A stretch of DNA of 64,000 nt from the NCBI RefSeq assembly GCF_001625305.1, contig NW_017804487.1, positions 1,523,234 through 1,587,233 on the forward strand, given 5' to 3'. Of the stretch, positions 22,745-34,100 are shown in pieces. This DNA comes from Branchiostoma belcheri. Taxonomy: Eukaryota > Chordata > Leptocardii > Amphioxiformes > Branchiostomatidae. The notes under the pieces are model-generated. The model worked only from the letters and a program-made list of their open reading frames with translations. It was not told where the DNA came from and made no database searches. Numbering within the stretch: the first letter of the stretch is position 1; each line of letters begins with the position of its first letter. The translations under genes and the position numbers were made by a program.

Positions 22745-23470
22745 CCTGCTTCCTTTGATGGTTTTTCTCTTCACGAAAACCGGAACTCGGGCAGCTTTAA
22801 GACCGCAGAACACAGTAATTATCCGCGACACTATTACGTAGGGTACAGAAAATAGTACGGACGAAATCTTGTAGCGTTTGTTTACATTTTAAAATGAAAG
22901 GCAGGGAAGCATGAACTTTACCGTATGGTAGTATAATGAGTCGACTTTTCGATCGTATGAGTAGGATTCTGAAGTTTGCTCGTTCAGTGTATAAATGCGC
23001 CTGTCTTACGCAACTGCCTTCCAGGGTGAGTCGGCTGCAGTTCCGTTGACCCCGGTAGAGGGCCAAATGAAAGAGGGCGTCATAATGTTAAAAAAACGAT
23101 AACTTTTTTTTTGTTTTCAGTCATTTTGCAGTTTATATCCTAAATTTCAACATATTAGTTGGTCGTGTTCCTCTAGTGCACCCTGCTATAATTTTTACTG
23201 CGTCCAAGTGAGTCACCTTGGGGGCCTTAACTATAGAAATCCCCACAGGGCGAAAACTGTGTTCTGCCACCTTGTCCTTTCGTCTTCTCGTGAGGTTAGA
23301 GGTGAACGACATCTGGGTCAAAGTTGAAATTTTCTGCCTGATTACCCATGCAGTACATTTGACGTCGGGTGGTACTTTACGCTTTCCTAATAAACGTTAC
23401 ACTTCAAACAGATCACCGAAAAACGTAAAATGCGCCATTTTTGCTGGTCTAATATTATATACAGTATCAG
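22745..23470 (-). other. Upstream (5' UTR/promoter) block of zinc-finger gene B
   Basis: Best-preserved copy of the block repeated at 17400-17880 and 19925-20115. On the minus strand it ends with a clean donor, GGAAGCAG|GTAAGAC (22746/22745), about 1 kb before the finger exon. This suggests a non-coding first exon. The transcription start was not located. Confidence 0.5.
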
Positions 23471-23705
23471 TCATAGTAGATACTGTAGATAGATGTTAAG
23501 TAGGATTTACCATGGTCAGTATTGACCGACGGAGGCCATATATATAATAATATAGGAAAGGGAGATAAAAGCTGCTCTGTTAATTCTTACTAAAACACAT
23601 TCAAATGTATGGTGACAGGAGTCTAAATCCCTCCAGCTAGATAATTGCAGTATGATATACTACAAAAACTAAAGTAACCCCCCACTAACTATGCAGTTTC
23701 ACCCC

Positions 23706-24460
23706 GCTACCTCAACGGGTGGGTTGAGTTGTCGGACACTCCGAGAACATATGAGGTGATTTGCGATATGATCGTGCAGGAGCAGTTCCTGTATCTATTC
23801 ACAGTGGAGCTGTCAACACACCTGAGAGAGAGGAAGCCAAAGTTATTGGAGGAGTTGGGGAAGATGAGTGACCAGTATCTGATGGCTCGCGAAACGAGCC
23901 TGGCTGAAGGTGTCCGTCCACGCAACTCATCAAGCGCTGAGGGTGTGTTTAACAGGAAGAGCGGTCAAGGTGGCTCCGGGGAGCCTGGGAGAGGCTTCCG
24001 TAAGACCTGTTACCACTGTCGCGAAACAGGGCATGTGAAGGCTGATTGCCCTAGTTTGGGGAAGGGGTTCTCCAAGGAGAATGTGGTTGCGCAGAGTATG
24101 TTCGCACAGGGAGCAGACGCGGATGGAATCTTAGACAGCAAGTACAGCAGCACTGGAGCTGAAGACAGCAAGTACAGCAGCACTGGATCTGAAGACAGCA
24201 AGTATAGCAGCACTGGAGGTGAAGACAGCAAGTACAGCAGCACTGGAGCTGAAGACAGCAAGTACAGCAGCACTGGAGCTAAAGACAGCAAGTATAGCAG
24301 CACTGGATCTGAAGACAGCAAGTACAGCAGCATTGGAGCTGAAGACAGCAAGTACAGCAGCACTGGAGCTGTGAACGGTCGGCGAGTACACGTGTACAGG
24401 GACACTGGGAGCTCCAGGACCTTTGTCAACAAGAAGTGCCGAGGAAGATGTTCGCAGTAA
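23706..24460 (+). mobile_element. Retrotransposon Gag-protease fragment (SCAN-like, zinc knuckle)
   Basis: Open frame without an ATG, 5'-truncated. Order: a SCAN-like/capsid C-terminal segment (RYLNGWVELSDTP, VQEQFLYLF), a CCHC zinc knuckle (CYHCRETGHVKADCP, about 24006-24050), eight tandem copies of a 10-residue repeat (DSKYSSTGAE type, 24133-24372), then an aspartic-protease start (DTGSSRTFVN, about 24400) that stops at 24460. SCAN domains are known to derive from Gmr1-like gypsy Gag, which fits this order. RT and integrase are absent here. Confidence 0.8.
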
Positions 24461-24639
24461 AAACGCATTGTTCTGGACGTAGTATATACTGTGTAATTGG
24501 GCATGTGGTGTGCCATTATATCCGTGGTGATGCACGTCTTTAGAAACATCCCTACTTTTAAAATCCTGTGGAATAGGCGGTAGGTTTTACTTTAGGTAGT
24601 TGTCTGGTAGCCGAGCTGTTGTGCATAATGGTTGCGAGT

Positions 24640-24780
24640 ATCTTTACCTCCAAGAAAAATGGAGGTATTGTTTTTGGCGTGTCTGTCTGTCTGTTTGTGT
24701 GTGTGTGCGCGCGTGTGTGTGTGTGCGTGCGTGTGTGTTTCCGCACAATTGTAGTCAGAATGGCAACGTATTTTCATCAT
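24640..24780. repeat. GT/TCTG microsatellite within a dispersed repeat
   Basis: TGTCTGTCTGTCTG then (GT)n with GCGC interruptions. The flanks (GGAGGTATTGTTTTTGGC before, ATTGTAGTCAGAATGGCA after) recur at about 43930-44040 and 50278-50345. Confidence 0.7.
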
Positions 24781-25234
24781 TTATTAAATGACGATAAGAT
24801 AAGGTTAGATAATGTGTTTTTTACACTCTACAATGTTATGTGCATATTGACTAACAGGGTTCCTTTATCAGTTTGTTTATTATTTTGGATATATTTTCAT
24901 TTCTATTATGTTCTGTTACATTTCAATGCGAAGTCTTTTTGACCCATGATCTTGTATTGGTGCATTATCTTGCATATTGTGTTGCTGAATAAGTATTATG
25001 CTGCTGCTTGTCTGACAAGTTAATTATTATGGTATGTTTGTTTTTCTTGGTGCATACTGTAATTCATGATAAAGTTTATAGCAACAGTGCCCCATATAAA
25101 TGACACATATATGTGATGCAGCCACGTGGCGGTAAGCACAGACTTCACAAATTTTGTCAGTGAACAACTACTGCACGCTTTTGTCAACAATCCAGTTGTT
25201 ATCATGAAAGTTCATCTGTGTTGATAGTTACATG

Positions 25235-25498
25235 TTTAGAGTTAAAACTTTTGGTCCAACACACACAAAAAAAAGGTCACTCACCTAGAACTTTCGACCA
25301 GTGATCATAAAGGCCATATACATCAGGGCCCATCACCCTTTATTGAACCGCGACGGGGGCCGACATCGTCTACCAGATACCTTTGACACAGTGTTGACGT
25401 CACACTTCAAAGAAGCCACTTCACAAGCTTCACTGGGTTAGTCTACTGAAGAAGACCAGAGTGACTTTTTGTGTTGGACCAAAAATTCTAACTCTAAA
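25235..25498. mobile_element. MITE with TTTAGAGTTA ends
   Basis: About 40-bp inverted ends: TTTAGAGTTAAAACTTTTGG ... GTCAC, and the complement of TTTAGAGTTAGAATTTTTGG. Both include GGTCCAACAC. An isolated matching end, TTGTGTTGGACCAAAAATG, lies near 54784. No ORF. Confidence 0.7.
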
Positions 25499-25754
25499 CA
25501 AATCCAGTTGTTCTATATCTCATTTCTGGAGGTTTGTTTAGCTCCGTTTTGTTTTACTAGAACAGATCTAGATATTATGATTTCATCTCCCACCTTACCA
25601 GGCATGCCCCATAAGCTGTGACACGCACGCGCTCTTTAAATTACTAACACGGTCTGTCTCCTAATTTAGAACAAACTCCATTTGTCTAAACAGGTAAAAT
25701 CTACCTCTGTTAACGCATTTGAATGAGCACTGTAACGGTTATTATTGCATAGTA

Positions 25755-26044
25755 GTAGTTAGTAGTAGTAGTATAATGGTTAGTTCCCACAACCGACATC
25801 CTGGTTGCATTACCAATAGTACACTACGCAACACTACACATCTTCACGTTCCCCGCTGTAGAACGAAGGTGTACCGGTCCAGTTTTATTCCACATGCTTC
25901 TTCCCTTTGGAACCGACTTCCACAGGCACTGAAGGAAGCCAGCAGCCTAAACGACTTCAAGAGAAAGTGCAAGGATTACCTGTTCACTCCGAGACATAAC
26001 CAGCCGTACAGACGTCTAGGTACCAGACGTTGGTAACTTCGCTG
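25755..26044 (+). mobile_element. LINE ORF2 C-terminal fragment
   Basis: Plus frame reads RCRTKVYRSSFIPHASSLWN and RLPQALKEASSLNDFKRKC, the classic LINE C-terminus, and stops near 26036. It is joined directly to the truncated receptor tail exon that starts at about 26046. Confidence 0.75.
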
Positions 26045-26045
26045 T

Positions 26046-26244
26046 TAGACAGTATGAAAATGTGCCACATCCGAATGAAAGGGTGACGTCACAACGACCC
26101 GGAAGCGGAAGTGACGAGTACGAGGTTCCCATGGAAACCATCCAGCCACCAACCGTCCCTCTAACCCAAGCCGGTGACGACTACCAAGAACTGAGGCCTG
26201 CTGTCTACCAGAGTCCGACTGTCTATCACAGTTATATACGATAA
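26046..26244 (+). pseudogene. Orphan receptor tail exon (paralogue of 30182-30420)
   Basis: Reads RQYENVPHPNERV, then SGSDEYEVPMETIQPP, DDYQELRPAVYQS and TVYHSYIR, stop at 26242-26244. It is homologous to the last exon of the Ig receptor, with one DEYEVPM unit instead of two and an extra C-terminal tyrosine. The 5' edge is replaced by a LINE fragment and no partner exons are seen upstream, so it is probably a dead remnant. Use as an alternative terminal exon cannot be excluded. Confidence 0.7.
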
Positions 26245-26473
26245 TTATTTGTAAAATAAAAGGGTCATTATGGTTTCAATAGGCTGAATATTGCATCTAA
26301 AGCCTAGGCGGCAGTTGTTTGTAGTTTGCACATATACATTCGGCTTATATAGAATCTGTTATATTTTCGCATGCGTGGATTTGTATGTAGTTGATTTGAA
26401 GTGGTGACTCTGACAATTGAGTGTTGTAGAATGTTGTAGAATAGCACTTTGAATAAAACATGTTCTTTTGTAA

Positions 26474-26862
26474 GGCCATGTTGATTTGATTATATGGATG
26501 ACATCCGCGCTCGCATGAATCTTCGGCCGTTTCCAAAAAAAGTTTTCAACCAAACTGTAAATCGTACAAAACAGTTGCAAAATGAGCAAATATACACCGT
26601 AAGTTGCAAAAAAAAAAGATTGGAAAATGATACCAATGTCGAAGAATGCCAAAATCAAACAAGAAAGACGAAAATGTAAAGAAATGACTTAGAGTAGATT
26701 ATTTGCCATACCATACTCTGTGTCATTTGTTCAACCTTCATGACCACGTAGATTTCATAATGAAACGAACTTTTTTTTTGCTAAACTTTTTTTTATTCGC
26801 ACGCTCGCATCAGGTTTGGGATTCCCAGAGGATGTCATCCATATAATCAAATCAACATGGCC
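26474..26862. mobile_element. Harbinger-like MITE, variant 2
   Basis: Ends GGCCATGTTGATTTGATT and complement, TAA duplications at 26471-26473 and 26863-26865. Same family and length as the copies at 921 and 4175. Confidence 0.85.
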
Positions 26863-26999
26863 TAATTCAAGTCTTTCTATGTTAGTTGCTTACCGACTAC
26901 ATAACGTAAAGATTAAACTTCAAGAAAGCTCACTCAAAAGAAATAAACTGTTCACAATCATTAAACTAAGAAGAATTTTAAGTATGCTTTTTAAGTAGC

Positions 27000-27555
27000 T
27001 AATTCCAAAAAAATTATTCGGCTTCGTCTTTTAATAAATGAATATCGCCCTGTCCCAATTATGTTTGCCGTCCCTAGAGAAAAGAAGAGAAGCCCTCAGT
27101 CTTAAGTTTGCAAAGTCCCTCCTTAACTCCCCTACGTTCCGACATTGGTTACCCCCATCCCGCTCAGATATTCATGGCAGATGCTTGAAGGGGGCGAACC
27201 AACTCGACATCCCCTTGACGAAAACAAAGCGGTACAAGACAAGTCCAATCCCCTATTTCACTGATTTGTTAAATAAACAAGCAGACCTAGGTTGAAATTT
27301 CCCAGTACCGGACCAATATAGTTTTAATCATTTGCTGATACTTTTGATCTATATCTAATTCATAACTGTGTACAGCCCATAACTGTGTACAGCCAGTATT
27401 TGTTTATGTTTGTTCATGTAGTTTGTCAATGTCCTTTGTTTGTTTAGTTCACCTTATTGTTTAATTGTTTTTAAACCTGTGTACGTAATTCAGCGGTTTT
27501 ATACGCTGCCATGTACAAGGAGTGTCGTCAATAAACTATTATTATTATTAATATG
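27000..27555 (+). mobile_element. LINE 3' end with (ATT)n tail
   Basis: Plus frame 27038-27295 reads LCLPSLEKRREALSLKFAKS, then FRHWLPPSRSDIHGR and SPIPYFTDLLN, a LINE ORF2 C-terminal pattern. The 3' UTR ends in ATTATTATTATT near 27540-27550. 5'-truncated. Confidence 0.75.
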
Positions 27556-27579
27556 AACATCCTATTTGTAACAATTACT

Positions 27580-27800
27580 AAATACGTACAGCTAATAAAC
27601 AATACACTTGCCACAGTAATATAACATATATCATAGTAATAAAAGGCCATAAACGTCAACAAGAAGTGGTGGGAAATTTACAAAACCCGCAGTTTACCAA
27701 ATACCTAGAAAAAAAAAAGTTGTTCAAAACGACTCCTATGTCTAATCACTCCCGCTGTCCCTACAAACGTGTAAGGTGTAAAGTAACAAGCCTCATTATG
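27580..27800. repeat. Segment duplicated at 32410-32645
   Basis: Shares runs such as AACGTCAACAAGAAGTGGT, GGAAATTTACAAAACCCGC and CCCGCTGTCCCTACAAACG with the GPCR intron at 32.4-32.6 kb. It lies upstream of the Ig receptor. Confidence 0.7.
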
Positions 27801-27840
27801 TACTCCATTTGTGTTGTCAACAATCGGCTTATCTGATATG

Positions 27841-27879
27841 CCTAGCCTGGTTACCAATAGGTCTGGTAACCAGGCTAGG
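27841..27879. repeat. 15-bp perfect hairpin
   Basis: CCTAGCCTGGTTACC and GGTAACCAGGCTAGG, nine-base loop. A third GGTAACCAGGCTA copy lies at about 27909. About 120 bp upstream of the receptor start codon. Confidence 0.8.
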
Positions 27880-27997
27880 ATGTAGGACTCGGGAGGTATA
27901 ATGGGTTTGGTAACCAGGCTACGATATGCCACGCTATTGTTAATTATAACAATATGCTTCTGTCCGTTACTCAACTTACTGACGTCTTTGTCACAAA

Positions 27998-30420
27998 ATG
28001 GGCAGTTTACCGAGCATGCTTTGCTTGTACTTGTACCTCTTTACACAGGCCATAACAGGTAAGGTAGTTCTATCATCATGTCATTTCTAGCCCATGATTG
28101 TGAGTAAACGTATCAAAGCAGAAAAACATCCTGTTTACAAAGAACTGCGAAAAAGAGGAGGTACATGTAGACAGGCATACAATCTAACAGACATATCTAT
28201 AACGTACTTATAGGGCATACAGTCACCGTGAATCAATCATTTTGATCCTACTACGGCGAGGGAAACGATAGTAAAGTAGATATTAAAGAGAGGTCTGACT
28301 GGCATTCTAGTTTAAATAACCGATATTCTCTCCATGCAGGCACGGCGCAGACCGCATACACAAGGAAGGCCTTGACCGGGAGTGACGTCACACTTCCTTG
28401 TGACTATGATCAGGCAGCTCATTTCTTGTCAGCTGGAGTGTGCTGATTGATGGAAGCTTTCTCAACTTGTATCTGAGAACACCAGGCAGCACCTCTAACG
28501 CTGTAACACCACCCGCACAGTTCGTTGGACGGTTATCCATAGACGGAATCTCAAACCTGAGACTGACAGGCGTCACTATTGCAGATGAAGATCAGTACAG
28601 ATGTATTGTCACAGCTACAACCAGCCCAACTACAATGGTCAACCTACGGGTTTTCCGTGAGTACTAATATATGATTACCTTGTATTGTCTGTTTTGTCTT
28701 TGAAAGCAGGTTGGCATATCTTAATATCTCATTTAGAGGGGAGCAAGCATGTAGCTTCCATTAGAAAATCTTAGGCGTGATCGCAGACGTAAGACACTGA
28801 TATAAATATACCCTGTCAATTCTTCCCACACCACAGAGCAGCCAACAAGACCCCAAGTTCAGGTCCAGTACGACCCCCAGCAGTCTGACTTGTCCAGTGT
28901 TCCACTCAACACGACCATCACCTTCACCTGTACCAGTACAGGGGGTCGACCACCTGCCAATCTAACCTGGAATGGCAAACCGGCATCTGCAACCCCCACA
29001 TACACATCCTCTAATGACTCCCAGGGAGTGGGAGATGCCACATCAACATTCAACTTCACTACAGCAGAGTACGGAGTGACCTACAGTGTATACTGTAGAG
29101 CTAGAGGTCCAGATCCCATCCAAAAAAAGAATCTCAGAAGAAGCCAGCTTCAAGACAGAACCAGGTATTTCATTATTTGGTTGTGACAGTTTCAGATGTT
29201 TTGTATTAGTTCATTCATAATTAGAAAGGCATTCCTGCGCGTGTGTAGTCAATCTGTATCGATGATATATTCATGATTACATTTGTCTACTAGTAAAGTT
29301 TTATTGCTACTAGTTGGCATATTGACTCAATCATAGTAAGTAAACATATCAAACATCATAAACACATCGTCAAAAACTAACAAATATAGAGTTATCATAT
29401 ATTGCATTTGCATATCCAATTGTCACTCCCTCCACACCAAATCGTCAAACAGGTATTGCACGTTTTAATTTGTTTAGATGTGTTTGTCTTTAAAACAAAA
29501 AGAGCTCCTCCTGTTTTCAAAATCTTGATCAACTTGGTTAATGTCTACATGTATACTATGGTGAACCAGTTTGATACAAAATAAAGACATCTTTTTCATA
29601 AAACTTAGCCATTTGTCAGTAGGATTTGTAATTTTCATAATCATCACTACTTGTCAGCACTTGGTCAAAACTATACTGTTATTCTCTTTCTTGTCATCAA
29701 TTAATTTTATAGTTATCTTACAAAAAGCACAGTTACTATTTGAAAGAAGTTCATTTTAAAGAAGTCACCCATGAATCTCACCAACAAATTTTCCCCAAAT
29801 TTTAGCTGTCATGGAAATCATTTTTCACATATTTTGCAACCTCTGAAGGACATTGCTATATTAGACCAGTGAATACTAACAGAAACCATTTGGCACTTCA
29901 GGAGAAGCAAATGTTGGAGGTATTGTTGGCGGTATCATCGGAGCGCTTGCAGGTGTAGGTGTGATGGCAGCCGTGGTGTTCTTTGTGGTTCGGAAGAAAC
30001 GAGCGGATAGGGGTGAGAAAGACGGAGGTAAGGAACAAGGGTTGCCTGATGGTTTGGTTTGAACTAAACTCTCCCTTTCGTAACATTCACTATGGCCATG
30101 TGATCTTACAAAACATGCAAGTTCAGCTATCAGTTAAAACTGTCAGAATATTAATGACCGATATTAATTCTACATTTCCAGACGTTGGGGACCTCAGTGA
30201 CAGACAGTATGAAAATGTTCCAAATCCAATGATGGTGTCACAACGACCCGGAAGTGGAAGTGACGAGTACGAAGTTCCCATGGAAACCATCCAACCACTA
30301 ACCGGAAGTGATGACGAGTACGAAGTTCCCATGGAAACCGTCCAGCCGCCCCAGTCCAGTGACGACTATCAGGAGCTGAGGCCCGCTGTCTACCAGAGTC
30401 TGCAACGCGGAATCGACTGA
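27998..30420 (+). CDS. Two-Ig-domain receptor with tyrosine-motif tail (two frameshifts)
   Basis: Type I membrane receptor. Exons: 27998-28058 signal peptide (MGSLPSMLCLYLYLFTQAIT), 28340-28656 first Ig domain (LPCDYD ... DEDQYRCIV), 28837-29164 second Ig domain (TFTCTSTGGRPPANLTW ... VYCRARG), 29902-30027 transmembrane (GGIVGGIIGALAGVGV, then basic RKKR), 30182-30420 cytoplasmic tail. All introns are phase 1. Exon 2 is one base short (or two long) and meets a TGA at about 28443 in the first frame; no B-to-F-strand Trp is seen. Exon 3 carries one extra base near an A7 run (29122-29128). The tail has YENV, two DEYEVPM repeats and YQEL-RPAV-YQSL, a pair of YxxL motifs with a 4-residue spacer. 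Either a pseudogene or a real gene with assembly indels. The tail is intact and conserved in a paralogue. Confidence 0.75.
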
Positions 30421-31180
30421 TCCTAACAGTCAATCAGAATTAACCCTTCAACCAATGATAGCATGGCTATTGTAGACCAAATATCGTGGAGTCAATTCAT
30501 AGTTTTGACATGTGTGAAGCCGATTTTGATACCTGCATAGATTGATTGATGGTTGATTTTGTTACTTAATCACTTTTATTGTTTGACAATGCTGAGTGAT
30601 GGATTTTGAACTAACTGCTGATAGACTCTTTTTTGCTGCAAGTTACAGGTTGCTACATAAGTTTGCATCTTACATAGTGAATGTCTTTTTCTCTTTGGTG
30701 ACTCATTCATTTATGTTTTATATAATATTATATGAGTAATAATTATTGTAGACATGGGCCATAGTGGGTATAATAGGTTACATATTGTATCTAAAGTTCA
30801 GATGACAGTTGTGTAGTTGGTTTGCACATTTTCAACATAATTGTGTAATAATTTCAAGTTCCTGACATTTATGGTTGGCGCTAAAACAGTCCACACGAGG
30901 CACACTCAGTCTGTGGTGTCACCACAAACTATCAGAGTGTAAATAAATATGGCTGACAGCTTTGTTTGAAGTCTACACTCGTAAGACGTCATATTTTGGC
31001 ACCTCCACTTCCTGAATGACACTTATTTCTAACGGAGTACGGTTGATTCAATTTACTTTGCAAAGAAATGACCAGAAATGTACTTTTCTTATCGCCCTAA
31101 AGTTACATAATGCAGATTTAACTGGTTGTCAGGGGGCTCATTTTCGTTTACTGACCTTTGACATGCCGTTTACCTTGTGC

Positions 31181-34100
31181 ATGATGGCGCCCGGATTTCA
31201 CTCGTCCGCATCCTTCCTTGTTCTGCTGGGCTGCCTTTTTATTGTACCAGAATCAGGTAAGCCATCAAAGGCCTGTGTTCACTGACAGCATTTTACAGTC
31301 AAACCATTACAATACTTTTGACCACCACTGTAAGACCACCTGGTCATTGTGGTCACTGTTTGGTGGTTCCTTAGATCTGCCTCCCGTTGACCCAGGCATT
31401 TCAAGAATCCTACTTCCACACTATCCCCCATTCATGACAGTCAAGTGCATAGTTTTGACAACACGCATAATCCTTTAACACGCTAATCATAACATAACTT
31501 CAAAAATGCACCTGAAGTACATTTACTTTTGAAAATTCCGTCAGTGTTTCTTTATCATTAGAACATCTGACTTTTGCCGGGCATTGTTGTGCTTGTTTAA
31601 ACGGCGTCCGGTTAAACATTGGCATGGCTACCGAGGCTATACAAAGTCAGTTGACATGGTTCCTGTTTTTTATGTTTGCCAACCAAACGTGTGTGCTAGT
31701 CTTGGTGTTCAATAACAATACATGTATTCAACTTCGTAGTCAACTTTCACCCCCCTGCTATGCGAAATCGCAGATATAGAAATTGCGTCTGAAAATGCGC
31801 TGTATAAAAACATATCCCCGTGGATTGATATACAAATATCCATGGCATTTAATTGTCGTTTTATCTACACACAGGTGCGCAGAGGCCGGTGGTAACGGTC
31901 ACAAATTCCGGCAATGTGCAAGTTTTCCGGACGGACACAGCCAACCTCAGCTGCAGCTTTGTGTCTTCCGTACCGCTTCCTGTGTACACTGTCAGTTGGT
32001 ACAAGCTGAACAACGATGGTTCCCAAGAAGCGCCATTCCTAGTATACGTCACCAACTCTCCCGTACAGGAAGACGCCAACAGACTTGCAGAGCTTGGATT
32101 AACGGGCAGGGTGAGTTTTCTGCCGGACCTGACGTCCATCACCATCCAGGAGACGGCCCAGCCAGACACCGGCACGTTCCGCTGTGAGGTGGACCCGATC
32201 TTTCCCGGAGGAGGAGTCGCCGCTTCCGTGGACACAAACCTCACAGTAGTCGGTAAATATCACATCTATTATTGTACATATATTACATATATTAGCCACA
32301 TATTTTATTACTCTAAACTTCATTTGTCTGTGATTTGCAATGATAATGGCGGGGTTAATGTTATAAAGGTATTGCTGTACAAATAAGAATTCATTCACAT
32401 GTTTTGTCCTACTTGTGTAACACCTAGTTAAATACCTACAGCTAATTAATGATTCTCTTGCCACTGTAATATAACATATACATTGTATCACAGTAAGAAA
32501 AGGTCATAAACGTCAACAAGAAGTGGTCGGAAATTTACAAAACCCGCAATTCACCAAATACCTATAGAAAGTTGTTTGTAACGATTCCTATGTCTAATCA
32601 CCCCCGCTGTCCCTACAAACGTGTAACCGTCGAAGCCTCATTATGTACACCATGATTGTGTTGTCAACAATCGGCTTATCTGATATGCCTATGCCTGGTT
32701 TACCAAACCTATCATAGCTCCGGAGTCCTACATCCTCTCCGCAAATTTACTTGTCTTTACAGCTGTGGGTGGGCGGTTTGGGGGCGGTAATCACTGCTAT
32801 TAGCAGGGCAAGTAAGACTTAGTTATAGCAAGGAGGTAAAAAATCATGATCTCCATGGTCATAGGAAGTATGTTTTTGTTATGAAGAAAATTCCAATTTT
32901 ACAATCAAATGTTTTAGAAGGGAAAATGATGGAAATTTTGGGCGTATAAAAACTTGATAATGGCAGGCGTATAATCGTTAAGAGAGTAACGTTAGGGTTG
33001 GTATTCCATAGGGAAAACTGAGGGCCAGGGGAGTTCCACTGGGGGATAGTGTCCGGCATGTGTCCTTGATAGGCTGGTTTTTGAATGAATGGCCCCCACA
33101 GGTGTGCCCCTAGGAGGCCGATTTTCAAAGACGAAATACGGCCGAGACTCGTGGGATGCACGTCCGAATATCGGTCGACTCTCAGCCGCACAGGGGCGAG
33201 CTACGCGCGAGCTGGGAACGAGCTCTACGACCTCAAAAATCGCCGGCGACTAGTCGCTGATGTTAAGAACACGTTTCACGTTCGCCGACTCCAAAAAATC
33301 GCCGGCGAACCCGAAAATTCGCGCGATGCTCGACGAAACATCGGGCGTACTACGGCCGTAAATGTCGTTTAGAGCTCGCCGACTAGTCGGCCGATCGATT
33401 TACGCGCAATGTGACGGGGGCATTAGATCTGTCTCCCGTTGACCCAGGCATTTCAAGAATCCTACTTCCACACTATCCCACATTCATGACAGCATAGTTT
33501 TGACAACACGCATAATCCTTTAACCCGCTAATTATAACATAACTTCAGTAAATGAAGTACATTTACTTTTGAAAATTCTGTCAGTGTTTCTTTATCATTA
33601 GAACATCTGACTTTTGCCGGGCATTGTTGTGCTTGTTTAAACGGCGTCCGGTTAAACATTGACATGGCTACCAAGGCTATACAAAGAGAGTTGACGGGTG
33701 ATTATCGTTCATATCTATTACATGTGACGTTATCTCCAAAAGCTGCAAAACAGGACAGGTCATATAATTCGCGACCAACTCGACCCTTATACATACAATA
33801 GGATGGCTTCATGTTGCCTGTATTCATAAGAAAAAATATCACTCTGTCATGGTTTGACTACTGCCTAGATCACAGCTATGTTCACCCAACTATCACATGT
33901 AAACACACACAATATACTAGTACCCGCCTCGGGGCATAGAAAGGCCTCCAGTTGACCAAGGCTAAATTGGCATACAGAAGACGATCCTTGTCGTCCTCTA
34001 CGGCGGGGTTTCCTGAACATTTTTACTAAAATGCACGTAATGGGGATTAATATTTGCACTCTATTGCGATTGTAACAGCACTTTATATATTTTTTTATTC

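Noticed and set aside
24010..24549. Minus-strand ORFs of 179 and 134 codons rich in Leu/Ser/Ala
   Set aside because: Antisense readings of the Gag tandem repeat; the plus frame carries the zinc knuckle and protease motif.
31783..32187. 134-codon plus ORF overlapping the GPCR Ig exon
   Set aside because: Out of frame with the V-set domain, which has Cys, Trp and DxGxFxC in the other frame with matching splice phases.
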